The notes below the pieces were generated by a model. The model was not told the DNA's origin. It made no database searches and saw nothing but the letters and a program-made list of their open reading frames with translations. The position numbers and the translations under genes are program-made. A stretch of 64,000 bases of DNA from Ktedonobacter sp. SOSP1-85 (GTDB taxonomy: Bacteria > Chloroflexota > Ktedonobacteria > Ktedonobacterales > Ktedonobacteraceae), in assembly GCF_016587415.1 (NCBI RefSeq), contig NZ_BNJI01000003.1, forward strand, positions 558,001-622,000, in the 5' to 3' direction. Below are positions 1 to 9,130 of this stretch, in pieces. Position 1 is the stretch's first letter. Each line of letters starts with the position of its first letter.

Positions 1-1176
1 GTCATTGATATACCTCTTGAGTCGTGGCCGCGCTTCGACCGGCGCAGGTTCTGCCACCACCGTTTTTGGTGCAGGTGGTGGGGCATGGTGTATCTCCACA
101 TATCGATCAACCAGAGCCGCTCGCGTACTCAGTCCTGCTCGAACCTGCTTGCGGCGCTCGGACCTTGCCTTTTCGATCTCGCGCAACGACACTTTTCGGT
201 CGCTAAGTTCGGCACAGATGGCGCGGCAGAGGAAGCGATCCTGGTAGAACACATGCACCTCACCCATATCGGCAGGGTCGTATCGTATCAAAACCTCTTC
301 CTTCACAAAGGCCGCCAAGTTGATGTCCATATAGCGATGGCTCTGAAAATGAATCCCATCTTGCTGGACCCGCCGTGTCTTTGCGACGGTTAAGAGCAAA
401 AGGTCGAGTTGCTCCAGGGAAGCAGGCATCCGAGGCACAAAGCCGCCTTTTTCCCAGCGATCCTTGGGCTGGCACTCCGTTTCGCTCTGGACCCGGTGAT
501 GATAGTCTTCCAGCAACCAGGTCCGAAAGCGTTGCTCAAAGGCTGGTAACGTCATGGTTGCCTCGGTCTCTACGTAGCCCTTTGGGGCATAGCCAGGCAC
601 ATCTTGGAGAAAGAGCTGATCGACGCTGCGGAAGAAGCGTTCGATCTTGCCGCGCCCGCGAGGCACGCCTTTTTCGGAAAAGACCAACTCCATGCCGATA
701 TCTGCCGCCACTTGCTCCATGTGCTTGCTGGTGAAGTCAGAACCATGATCAGTGTAGAAGACGCTGGGAATGCCACAGGCCGACCAGCGGGGATCGTCTT
801 TGCGCCAGATAGCTTGTCGGAGAGTTAATGCCGTCGTGAGCGCTGTGGCTACTTGGAAGCTGAGCCGATATCCGACGATCAAACGGCTGTAATCGTCTTC
901 AATCGCCGTCAGGTAGGGCTTGGCCGGTTTGCCTGCTTCGTCCAAAAGCCACACGTCTAATGGAGTATGATCTGCCTGCCACATGGCGTTGGCATGGGTA
1001 GCTTCTCGGCGGTAGAGTAAATCAAATTCCTCGCGGTAGGCAGCAGCTCCCTGGTGGGCGAGGGTCACAAGGGCGGGATCAAGGTTTTTGATGATATGGC
1101 GTACGCGGTCGTAGCTGGGCGGTTTCCATCCTCGTTCTTCGGCAATGGTGCAGACCTGGCGATGGATAGCAGGCAT
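1..1176 (-). pseudogene. Mu/TnsB-like DDE transposase, truncated at both ends
   Basis: A single open frame runs from the window edge to about 1176. It reads as an rve-type DDE integrase: QADHTPLDVWLLDE (first Asp region), FYTDHGSDFTS (second Asp) and PRGRGKIERFFRSV (catalytic Glu), followed by a Mu-transposase-like C-terminal beta-barrel region. Such enzymes cut and join transposon ends, often with an ATPase partner. The protein should begin with helix-turn-helix domains, but the frame upstream of the ATG at 1176 soon hits a stop near 1310 and no HTH is visible, so the 5' part appears lost. The 3' end continues beyond base 1. TnsB, IstA or Tn552-like subfamily cannot be decided from this fragment. 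Confidence 0.8.
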
Positions 1177-1433
1177 GTGACAGAGAACTGGAGCGGTTTC
1201 CATCAATCTCAAGCGTTTTCTGGAGAGTGGCGTGACGCTTGTGGAATGTCCCAGTGGTGCCGCAACACGCACCCTGAAACTACATGATAGAGTCCTGTGG
1301 TTCACGTCTCAGACAGACACAAAACGACTACTCCCAATACCGGCTAATGATGGGTCAGGGGAAACGGACTGGGATGTGGTCGGCTGAAGAACAACGGAAA
1401 CTGAGACCATCTCTATGAAAGCAAGGAGATATC

Positions 1434-2132
1434 ATGGCACCGCCGATATATTTTCCTGGTCGGATCTTTACCGTCTGGAAGTATACCATCTCTCATCGTC
1501 AACTGATCCCGCGTAGTGTGAAAGACAAAGAGCGAGGTATCTCAACACGGATTGATATACTCTTTAAGCCTGTGGCTTGGATGAGCCTTCCCACTGGCCT
1601 CTCAGATTTAAGCATTGAAGCAACAAGCCCAGAACAAGTCGAGCTCATGACCACCATTTCAGATGTGACCTTGCAAGATCCAGAGAAGCTCTTTGTGCTG
1701 CGAGGGAGAAAATCGCAGGGATATGTGGCAGCATCTCTTTATGCTATCGATGAAAGTACGCGAGAATTCGATGAGCCCGACAAGTGGGGGAATCTCTCTT
1801 TCTTTGCTCCAGAACATGATGAGCGTACGTCTGAGGAATGGAGGCAACTTGGATACAGCAGTGGCGCACGACTTCGGAAGGCTCCCCCCGACACTGACGA
1901 GATCTTTCTCCATCAGATCATCAAAGACTGCTTACTCGGTTTGAAGAGCCATGTCGATCCAGAGTCCATTGATGCCTTCATTGAAGGGATGAAAGCCGGT
2001 TACACACAACGGACAAAACCTCTCACTCATTTCAGATTGACGAAACTCTTCTCATGGTTGAGGCATTGCAAAGAAACAATGGCTCAACTCAGGAGTTTTC
2101 ACACTCTCTCAGGCTCATTAAGTATCGCATAG
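1434..2132 (+). CDS. hypothetical protein, 232 aa
   Basis: I do not recognise this protein. The frame opens at ATG 1434 behind a clear AAGGAGA ribosome binding site and runs 232 codons. The product is soluble and mixed in character, with no signal peptide, membrane segment or familiar motif. The middle part is acidic (LYAIDESTREFDEPDKWG) and the C-terminal third is helical and basic. It stands alone, about 260 bp from the truncated transposase and 300 bp from the next gene. Codon use and start signals support a real gene. No function is proposed. Confidence 0.6.
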   Translation: MAPPIYFPGRIFTVWKYTISHRQLIPRSVKDKERGISTRIDILFKPVAWMSLPTGLSDLSIEATSPEQVELMTTISDVTLQDPEKLFVLRGRKSQGYVAASLYAIDESTREFDEPDKWGNLSFFAPEHDERTSEEWRQLGYSSGARLRKAPPDTDEIFLHQIIKDCLLGLKSHVDPESIDAFIEGMKAGYTQRTKPLTHFRLTKLFSWLRHCKETMAQLRSFHTLSGSLSIA

Positions 2133-2338
2133 TAACCGACTGCATGAAAATATGTAGACGACAAGGGCAGCGGAGTGCCGATCGCGAGCGATTTATTTAC
2201 AACATTTCATGCTGATATCCTCGATATGGAGCGGCTTCTCAAACGGCTAATGGTTGTGCTGCTCACGCTTCGCGCCGATCGCTCACTCTTGGGCTCAAAA
2301 CCTGCTAACTCTACGCGCTTATTACCATGTGAGGAGGT

Positions 2339-3066
2339 GCTATAAGGGCTGGATATAACGCAAACAAAAGATTGTCAAATGCCGAGAATGTTGCTATCAT
2401 GCCAGACATTTCTTCAAGGGGAGGATCTTCATGAGAGAGTATCAGGTAGCGATCAGGCGAACGATAGAGAGACCATGGACCACTATGGAACCATTGCGTC
2501 TGGGAGATGTCCCAAAGGGCCTTGGGACGCCAAATTTCTACTGTACCGTTTCCTATAAGGAAGAACCGTATCTTGAGGAAGAGCCATATCTCCTCCTCTG
2601 TTTGTATGGAAGTCAATCGTATTTTGCTGATGCTCGAATCTGGCACCAATGGCTCGTCGTTGGCTTCGGAAGCTACATCTATTTTCTCTCACTGGAGAAG
2701 CCTTCTCAGCAGATTTTCTGGAACATCGTCTATTTTTGTACCCTCTATCCAGCCGGTGAGTACTTGCTTGCCACTTCCATAGGCAAGGTTTTGTGTTTTG
2801 ATCGTGATACTCAGCTTCTCTGGTATTCAGAAGAGGTAAGCATGGATGGAGTGAGTATCTCTTCCGTCCAAGATGATCGCATTCTCGTCCTAGCTGAATG
2901 TCCCCCTTGTTACGATCCACTTGGACGAGGACCATTTCTCCTTTCCCTTCATACAGGAAAGATCATTGAATAATCTACTCGTTGCAAGTGCTTCTATGAG
3001 TTGAAAGAACGCTATTCCCAGCCGAGTGCTAGAACCAGCCCTTACGGCAGGCGCTATAAGGGCTGG
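2339..3066. repeat. 14-bp direct repeat flanking a hypothetical gene
   Basis: GCTATAAGGGCTGG occurs at 2339-2352 and again at 3053-3066, on either side of the gene at 2431-2973. Part of it also appears inverted at 3035-3044 as the left arm of a hairpin. It may be a small dispersed repeat or scars of an insertion. The 298 bp before the gene (2133-2430) hold nothing else I can identify. Confidence 0.4.
2431..2973 (+). CDS. hypothetical protein, 180 aa, beta-propeller-like pattern
   Basis: The frame starts at ATG 2431 with an AGGGGAGG site about 8 bases upstream. No family is recognised. The sequence alternates short hydrophobic beta-strand-like stretches with aromatic turns (WLVVGFGSYIYFLSL, YPAGEYLLATSIGKVLCFD, DRILVLAECPP), which resembles repeated blades of a WD40 or PQQ-type propeller but covers only about three blades. 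It has no signal peptide and is probably cytoplasmic. The 14-bp direct repeats on each side and the hairpin behind it set it apart as a small unit. Confidence 0.55.
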   Translation: MREYQVAIRRTIERPWTTMEPLRLGDVPKGLGTPNFYCTVSYKEEPYLEEEPYLLLCLYGSQSYFADARIWHQWLVVGFGSYIYFLSLEKPSQQIFWNIVYFCTLYPAGEYLLATSIGKVLCFDRDTQLLWYSEEVSMDGVSISSVQDDRILVLAECPPCYDPLGRGPFLLSLHTGKIIE

Positions 3067-3070
3067 TTCT
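3031..3070. terminator. hairpin after the 2431-2973 gene
   Basis: Arms AGAACCAGCCCTTA (3031-3044) and its exact complement (3057-3070) form a 14-bp stem with a 12-nt loop, 58 bases past the stop. There is no T-run, so its terminator role is inferred from position. Confidence 0.45.
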
Positions 3071-3156
3071 ACCGCCAACAACATGTGTGAATAACAAGGC
3101 TTCCATGGATGATATCTTTAGCACGAGACGCAACGAATGCAGTTCTCAAAAAAGCG

Positions 3157-3363
3157 CTACAATTCTTGGAGGCTGTCCATCCTGAGAGTACTACCATCCC
3201 TATGGCTACGCTGACCACAGGTTTGGCAGGTATATTTTGGGAAACCAAAGAGTCGTGGCCACATGTGCACTGGCGCACTCGTACGAACCAGAGTTGGGTG
3301 GTCACAGGCAGGGCAAAGCTCTTTCACCAGATATGCCACCACCGCATCACGCCTCATCCACAT
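3157..3363 (-). CDS. possible small zinc-ribbon protein
   Basis: A 68-codon minus-strand frame (ATG 3363; TTG 3366 is an alternative) holds two CxxC pairs, CPACDH and CQTCGQ, spaced about 26 residues apart with basic and aromatic residues between. That is the layout of a zinc ribbon. No good ribosome binding site is visible, and an overlapping frame on the other strand is also open, so this could be a chance ORF or the remnant of a larger zinc-ribbon protein. The rest of 2974-3570 holds no other gene I can support. Confidence 0.3.
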   Translation of the reverse strand: MWMRRDAVVAYLVKELCPACDHPTLVRTSAPVHMWPRLFGFPKYTCQTCGQRSHRDGSTLRMDSLQEL

Positions 3364-3570
3364 CAAGGGTGAATGGTAAATAAGACGAAGAGCGGTCAGA
3401 TTTTAGGGGTCTTGGTCACTTTCGTGCTTTTTACCACATGGAGCCAACTTATGAGTCAGGGCCATTGAACGGCAAACTCCCAAAACTCCCATACAGAGCC
3501 CCTTCAGGCAAATCACGAACATTTATATGAGTTGGAAAAGTGAATGGCTTCGAGTAAAAGATGCCAGGCT

Positions 3571-4506
3571 TTACCTGGACCGAGAGACAGATATCAGGCG
3601 CTCCTCTATCGTGGCAACCTGCTCGATCAAGGTGGCAACCGATGACCAGGTGTGCTGCACCCCAGCATACTGGGCTTGTCCAAGGAGGCGAGCCTGCTGT
3701 TCGAGCAGGTCTGCTGCTTCAGACAGGTGTCCCTCTCTCAAGAACGCCTGAGCATCTACCTTATGCCTGACTGCAAGGGGCAGGGCATAATAGAGCAGGT
3801 GGTTGGCGAGATGAGTGGGGACCTGCGCGCGTAGCGTGTGCGCGAGCATGCGCAAGGCCGCAACGCCGCCAACCATCCCTGGCTCCCAGCGTTCTTGACG
3901 CAGCTTTGCACCAATGTCTGGCACGACCCGCTCGATCATCTCTTGGCGGCTGGCTGGCTGGACGGGTCGGAAGGCTGAGCGTTGAGTGTAGGACTCCGTC
4001 CGATACGCAATTCGCTCCGCGCGCCAGGCTTTGAGCAGATCCTCAAATGGCAGGATTGTACAAGGAAACCCTTTCGGATCGTGAACGACGACATGATCTT
4101 CTTCTGCGCTCAGTACGACGATAAAGTGATCCACGCCGTCCAATGAAGGAGCCGTGGGATTGTAGGTGAGGTAGCCCATATTCAGGGGACCGATTAGTAC
4201 CGGAGCATGTTGAGCCGCCGCCCGCAGGCGCCCAAGCGCGACCTCTTCCGTGCCGCCATATTCCACCTGACATGTCCAGCCCATAATCTCTATCACACGC
4301 GTTCGCCCGAAATCGGGGTTGGGGCCACAGAAAAAGAAGAGCTCAGCATCTTTCAGGTAGGTGTTCCCGAATGGGATGGTGGTGAGACATTCGAGAAAAG
4401 AGGGTGAGGGCAGACTCTCAGGGGGGGCTCCGCTTCCGAGGAGGCTCATATGCAGACTGTTGGAAAAACAATACTCGCCGTTTCCGACATAGGGTAACAT
4501 AGCCAT
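3571..4506 (-). CDS. BtrH N-terminal-like / DUF4872-type protein
   Basis: The N-terminus MLPYVGNGEYCFSNSLHMSLLG matches the start of the butirosin BtrH-type family, papain-like acyltransferases whose catalytic Cys sits in a Y/H-C-x-x-x-S/A-L context. Here that is Cys in EYCFSNSL. A later DHFIVVLSAEEDHVVVHDP stretch fits the catalytic His/Asp region (GVDHFIVV, VHDP) of C39/BtrH-like folds. The C-terminal 130 residues are helical. The role of stand-alone members is not established; acyl transfer or peptide cleavage are both possible. ATG 4506 is chosen because the family motif follows at once; TTG 4545 has a better AAGGA site and would add 13 residues. Confidence 0.55.
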   Translation of the reverse strand: MAMLPYVGNGEYCFSNSLHMSLLGSGAPPESLPSPSFLECLTTIPFGNTYLKDAELFFFCGPNPDFGRTRVIEIMGWTCQVEYGGTEEVALGRLRAAAQHAPVLIGPLNMGYLTYNPTAPSLDGVDHFIVVLSAEEDHVVVHDPKGFPCTILPFEDLLKAWRAERIAYRTESYTQRSAFRPVQPASRQEMIERVVPDIGAKLRQERWEPGMVGGVAALRMLAHTLRAQVPTHLANHLLYYALPLAVRHKVDAQAFLREGHLSEAADLLEQQARLLGQAQYAGVQHTWSSVATLIEQVATIEERLISVSRSR

Positions 4507-4733
4507 TTCTCTTTCTGATCTTCGCTTGTCGCGCCTTAAGAGCAAGGCGATCCTTGTTATTGAGAGGTGTCGTTTCTCTGCTATTCTAACGGCGTATTCA
4601 GGGAAACGTCAAGCTTCCCAACACGCATCATGTATAGGAGAATTATTGCCAATGGCATGAATATTTCGCTGAACGAGCACCCTCTGCTTGTCACCATTGC
4701 ATCAAGCATGGATGGGGAAAGATCAGGTGCAAA

Positions 4734-6377
4734 TCAGGCTTCTTGAGCCGCACCTGGCGCTGGCTGGGCGGAGGCGTCTGCCTCCTGCTTTTGAGGTACA
4801 GGCTTGCCTTCCACCAGGAGCAGGGCGCTGAGCGCGCTGGCGAAGGCCAGGCCCGCGCAGACCCAGGCGACCAGGCGGAAACTGCTCAGGAAGGATTCAT
4901 TGATGGCACGCTTGAGAACGGCCTGGTTCGCGCCACTTACCTCTGTGGGGATGCTGATGCCCGCCAGTTTGGAGCGCTGGACGTCAATCGCTGCTTGTAC
5001 CGTGGGCGAGAGGTGAAGTGTTGCCAGGTGCTGATCCAGGTTACTGTTGAAGACGGCCAGGACCACGAGGCCAAGGATCGCGATGGCTAGTAGGCCAGCA
5101 GTGCGCGAAACGGCGTTATTAATGCCAGAGGCGACACCGGAGTGACGCGAATCAACGGAACCCATGACAGCGGTGGTCAGGGGCGCGACGGTGATAGTCA
5201 TGCCCGCTCCCATAGCGATGACGGCGGGGAAGAAGGTAGTCCAGTAGCTTGCGGCCCCACTCCCAACGCCTGGCAGGGAGAAGAGGATAAAGCCAAGACC
5301 GGTGATCGTGGGTCCCACGACCAGCGGCAGTTTCGCGCCAAAGCGATTGACCAGGGCGCCGGTCCAGCGTGAGAAGATGAAGAGCATCAGGACAAAGGGG
5401 ACCATGGCCGCGCCCGCGAAGACAGCCGGATAGCCCTGCACCTGAATCAGATTGAAGGGCAAGTAAAAGGTCAGGACGCCCAGGGCGCCATAGAGCAAGA
5501 AGGTAAGGATATTGGTACCGCTAAAGGTGGGCGAGTGGAAGAGCGTGAGCGGAACCATCGGGCTTGCGCTGCGTGCCTCGACCAGCAGGAAGGCGCAGAG
5601 GAGCACAATGCCAACTGCCAGCATACCCAGTACCGTAATATTGCCCAGGCCGAGCGAGCCAGCCTCGATCAGTCCGTAGACAAGCGCTCCCAGCCCGAAG
5701 GTGACCAGGAATGTACCCCACCAGTCCAGTCGCCCTGTGGCGCTCTCGTCGCGACTCTCTGGAACACGCCAGAAGAGCACAATCAGCACGATCACTGCCA
5801 GGGGAACATTGAGGAAGAAGATCCAGCGCCAGGTGGCGTACTCAATAAAGAGTCCCCCGAGAACCGGACCCACAACTGAGGTAATGGCCGTAAAGCCGGA
5901 CCAGGTGCCTATGGCGCGCCCACGCTGCTCATCGCTAAATGACGCGCTGATAATAGCCAGGCTTCCGGGCACGAGTAACGCGCTCCCGATGCCCTGAATG
6001 GCGCGTGCGAGGATTAATTGCGGCACGTTGGGGGCCAGGCCGCACCAGAGCGAGGCCAGGATAAAGATGGTAATGCCCAGGCCGAAGATGCGCCGTCGTC
6101 CAAAGCGGTCGCCCAGCGAGCCACCCACAAGGATGAGAGAGGCGAGGAAAAGCGAATAGGCCTCGACAATCCACTGTACATCGCTGGCGGTAGCGTTTAG
6201 CTCTTTCTGGATAAAGGGTAACGCTACGTTGACAACGGAGCCATCGATAAAGGCCATGCTTGATCCGAGGATGGTGGCGACAAGAACCCATACGCCAACA
6301 TTGGGCGTGCAGGGCTGTGTTCTGGGAGCAGAACGGATTACACCTTCGTCACATGGTGCTTTCATAAAGTTTGGCAT
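4734..6377 (-). CDS. DHA2-family (EmrB/QacA-type) MFS drug exporter
   Basis: This is a 14-helix major facilitator, 547 aa from ATG 6377 (TTG 6401 is an alternative with an AAGGA site). The first helices carry ATILGSSMAFIDGSVVNVALP, the DHA2 signature with Asp in helix 1 (motif D1). Motif A follows as GGSLGDRFGRRRIF, and motif C as LGGLFIEYATWRWIFFLNVP. The family exports drugs and dyes by proton antiport across the inner membrane. The C-terminal tail is a Gln/Ala/Pro-rich cytosolic extension. The gene stands alone. A homologous but truncated member lies at 24362-25462. The substrate cannot be told from sequence. Confidence 0.88.
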   Translation of the reverse strand: MPNFMKAPCDEGVIRSAPRTQPCTPNVGVWVLVATILGSSMAFIDGSVVNVALPFIQKELNATASDVQWIVEAYSLFLASLILVGGSLGDRFGRRRIFGLGITIFILASLWCGLAPNVPQLILARAIQGIGSALLVPGSLAIISASFSDEQRGRAIGTWSGFTAITSVVGPVLGGLFIEYATWRWIFFLNVPLAVIVLIVLFWRVPESRDESATGRLDWWGTFLVTFGLGALVYGLIEAGSLGLGNITVLGMLAVGIVLLCAFLLVEARSASPMVPLTLFHSPTFSGTNILTFLLYGALGVLTFYLPFNLIQVQGYPAVFAGAAMVPFVLMLFIFSRWTGALVNRFGAKLPLVVGPTITGLGFILFSLPGVGSGAASYWTTFFPAVIAMGAGMTITVAPLTTAVMGSVDSRHSGVASGINNAVSRTAGLLAIAILGLVVLAVFNSNLDQHLATLHLSPTVQAAIDVQRSKLAGISIPTEVSGANQAVLKRAINESFLSSFRLVAWVCAGLAFASALSALLLVEGKPVPQKQEADASAQPAPGAAQEA

Positions 6378-6532
6378 GAGTTCTTCTCGTTCCCCTGGCA
6401 AAATATTTGTATCCTTCTATATAAATTTCGTAGTGATACGCAAAAATAATTCTGACGCAACGCTGGTATAGCTATCAGACTGCATCTATGCCCTCATTGT
6501 ATCATCTAGCAGGGGGAAGTAGCCGCGTAAGT

Positions 6533-6635
6533 GTAGGGTCCATGCTGGCATGGACCCATTGGCGTCAAGATAAGGGCTCGCCGTCTATGCAGGAGGCACC
6601 TGCATGGGCGGGGCTCATGCAGGTATGGACCCTAC
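6533..6635. repeat. MITE-like inverted-repeat element
   Basis: The unit begins GTAGGGTCCAT (6533-6543) and ends with the exact complement ATGGACCCTAC (6625-6635). Inside are two smaller hairpins, TCCATGC/GCATGGA and ATGCAGG/CCTGCAT. The outer sequence matches the hairpin at 9037-9111 and a decayed half copy at 47978-48000, so it is a dispersed intergenic repeat family. Confidence 0.6.
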
Positions 6636-6665
6636 AACATGGGCGGTAAACACACTACTCAGTCG

Positions 6666-8945
6666 CTATTGGTACTGTACACTCAGGACCGGGACATAGG
6701 CACCTCCTGAATCGCCGCTGTAAAAATCCATTACGTCTGACTGGTTGTTGTTGCTGGTGGGCAACTGGAAATGGACGCGGAACTGCGTATGCCCATTGAG
6801 GTTGATATATGCTAAGGCGCTCTGGCTGAGAGTATCTGTGGTTGCCTGATTCGTTTGCGTGGGTACGACATTAAAGTAGCCAATGTTTGTCTGGCCCGAC
6901 GTGGCGTTGTAGTCAGCCTGCTCCAGGGCGTTATTGTTGTTAAAGCCACCAGTGGGCGAGATATCCAGGCTGATGGAGCCAAGATCGCCCAGGTAGTAGT
7001 AGGGATCGTAGCGGTACAACGTCACGGTAGCACTGACAATGGTTGAGCCAGCCGGGATCTGGCTCGTATCGAAGGATAGAATGCTTATCTCCGCCTGGTT
7101 CAAGGGCGTTGAGCCGGCCTGGAGATAGGCTAGCGATCCGACGGGAATGCCATCATTGGGATAAATGTAGCCATCTTCAGTGGCGATAGATTTGAGGCTA
7201 ATGGTATGCGTCGGCGGTACATTGATCGTATAGGCCTGGGATTGCACAGGACCGCTATTGCCTACCTGGTCCTTGCCGAAGAACTTGAGTGTCTCTGAGC
7301 TTGTAACCTTGATCGGTCCACTGTACTGTGTCGAGTTAGTGGTCGGGGTCGAGCCATCAGAGGTATAGTAGATCGTGCCGGGCATATTCAAGCTGAGCAC
7401 GACGCTCTGGGGACCACTATAGGTTCCTGCTGGCGGGCTGGCTGTGACCTGAATAGCGGTTATGGTATAGACCTGGCTCTGGACTGTGCTTGTATTGTTG
7501 CTGGCATCCACGCCAAAGTATTTGAGGGTCGTGGTTTGCGTAAGGCGGAGTGGCGCGCTATAGGTGGCGGACGAAGCAGTAGGCGTCGAGCCGTCAGTGG
7601 TGTAGTGAATGGTTGTATTGCTCTCGTTCGAGCTTAGACTGACCGACACGGGGCCACCAAAGGTGCTGCCCGAGGGCGAGGCGGTAATGGTTGGGCCTGT
7701 GGCATTGATGGTATAAGTCTGAGTGGTCACGGTGCTTGTGCGTCCGCTAGCAACGGCGATGGCCTTCAGCGTGGTTGTTTGTGTGAAGGTCAGCGGACCA
7801 CTGTAGGTAGTTGAACTGGTAGTAGGTGTTGAGCCATTGGTGGTATAGTAGATCGTCGCGCTGGTAGGGCTGGCTGTGAGCGTGACCTGTACGGAACCGT
7901 TATAGGTGCCACCCGCTGGCGAGATGCTTACCGTTGGGGCCTGTCCTTGGGGATGATTCATGAAGAAGGTATACATGGCCTGGGTCGCGCTGGGTCCTTG
8001 GGGATCAGTATAGGAGCCACTGCTGCTCCCACCCGACCAGGCATGACCCATGCTATTGATCTTCCAGTACTCCTGGACCTCATTGCCATTGGTGTCGTTC
8101 CAGGTCTGGACGGTATAGGAGCGACCACCAGAGACCTGGCCGTTGGTCGAGGTTGAGGGGCTATTAAAGCTCGCATTATACGTATTGTTAGAGGCCAGGT
8201 GGTCAGTCTGCATCCATTGCTGCACAATCTGATCGCCGTTGACGGGATAGACGGTATAGTCGCTGGTGCCGTGGAAGACGATGGTAGGCACGACGCGCGC
8301 GACGCTCCCCATGGCGTTATAGGCCGCCTGCCCTTGCTGGGTTGGATTGGGACCTCCCTGAGTTTGCGCGGTCGAGGCGGCGGTAAGCGAGGTGGCGGCC
8401 TGGTATTCAAGTCCAGACTCGACGCCGATAGAGGCGAAGATATCGGGATAGGTCGCTCCCATAATGACGCTCATGGCCGCGCCGGCAGACATTCCCGCGA
8501 CATAGACGCGATTAGGATCGATGCTCCACTGAGAGGTAGCCTGTTCAACTGTCTGAACAATCCCGGCAATAATCGCTGGTTCACCGCTTCCCCGCGCCTG
8601 ATCGGCTGTCTGGAACCAATTCCAGCAATCGCTTGAGTTATAACTGCTCGTTTGCTGGGGATAGACAACGATAAATTGTTTCTGGTCCGCCAGGGCGTTC
8701 ATCTGTGTGCCATTGGCGAAATCGGTAGGATTTTGCGTGCAGCCATGCAGCATCACGATGAGCGGGACGGTTGTGCCTGCCTGGTAATTCGCGGGTGTGT
8801 AAACATAATAAGGGCGGCTACCGGCGGAGCCATTATAGGTATACTGCTGGAAGGTTCCACTACTGGCGTGAGCATGAGGAGTGAAGGGGGCTAGGCCAAG
8901 CATAAGTAGAACCAGGACGGCGGTGTATCTGCATAATCTGGACAT
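6666..8945 (-). CDS. secreted PHB-depolymerase-like esterase with chitobiase-like repeats
   Basis: The product (759 aa from ATG 8945, AAGGGG site upstream) starts with a signal peptide ending in HAHA-SS. Residues about 30-330 form an alpha/beta-hydrolase of the PHB depolymerase / feruloyl esterase (esterase D-like) family: oxyanion region MLHGCTQN, nucleophile GMSAGAAM, Asp in HGTSDYTV and His in MGHAWSGG. Next come three repeats of about 80-90 residues of the CHB_HEX_C_1 type (TIYYTTNGSTPTTSS, TIHYTTDGSTPTASS, TIYYTSDGSTPTTNS), then a C-terminal DNRLRE-like beta domain. It probably acts on a polymer ester outside the cell, the repeats serving as spacers or binding modules. An upstream in-frame extension runs through a hairpin repeat and is not used. 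Confidence 0.85.
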   Translation of the reverse strand: MSRLCRYTAVLVLLMLGLAPFTPHAHASSGTFQQYTYNGSAGSRPYYVYTPANYQAGTTVPLIVMLHGCTQNPTDFANGTQMNALADQKQFIVVYPQQTSSYNSSDCWNWFQTADQARGSGEPAIIAGIVQTVEQATSQWSIDPNRVYVAGMSAGAAMSVIMGATYPDIFASIGVESGLEYQAATSLTAASTAQTQGGPNPTQQGQAAYNAMGSVARVVPTIVFHGTSDYTVYPVNGDQIVQQWMQTDHLASNNTYNASFNSPSTSTNGQVSGGRSYTVQTWNDTNGNEVQEYWKINSMGHAWSGGSSSGSYTDPQGPSATQAMYTFFMNHPQGQAPTVSISPAGGTYNGSVQVTLTASPTSATIYYTTNGSTPTTSSTTYSGPLTFTQTTTLKAIAVASGRTSTVTTQTYTINATGPTITASPSGSTFGGPVSVSLSSNESNTTIHYTTDGSTPTASSATYSAPLRLTQTTTLKYFGVDASNNTSTVQSQVYTITAIQVTASPPAGTYSGPQSVVLSLNMPGTIYYTSDGSTPTTNSTQYSGPIKVTSSETLKFFGKDQVGNSGPVQSQAYTINVPPTHTISLKSIATEDGYIYPNDGIPVGSLAYLQAGSTPLNQAEISILSFDTSQIPAGSTIVSATVTLYRYDPYYYLGDLGSISLDISPTGGFNNNNALEQADYNATSGQTNIGYFNVVPTQTNQATTDTLSQSALAYINLNGHTQFRVHFQLPTSNNNQSDVMDFYSGDSGGAYVPVLSVQYQ

Positions 8946-9036
8946 GACATGTATCCCCTTAAGGGTCTTGTGGGAGCCTACTAATCTGGAGTGACAGAAT
9001 TGGTAGGCTCTGTTTAACGAATTGTTCATCAGGTCT

Positions 9037-9111
9037 GTAGGGTCCATGCTGGCATGGACTGCGAGCGAAGCGACCACCCGGCGCATGAGTCCATGCCAGC
9101 ATGGACCCTAC
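9037..9111. repeat. 24-bp perfect hairpin of the GTAGGGTCCATGC family
   Basis: Left arm 9037-9060 (GTAGGGTCCATGCTGGCATG and four more) is the exact complement of 9088-9111, with a 27-nt loop. Each arm contains its own small TCCATGC..GCATGGA palindrome. It lies between the two esterase genes and is related to 6533-6635. Confidence 0.7.
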
Positions 9112-9130
9112 GACAAGTGTGTTGCCTGAC

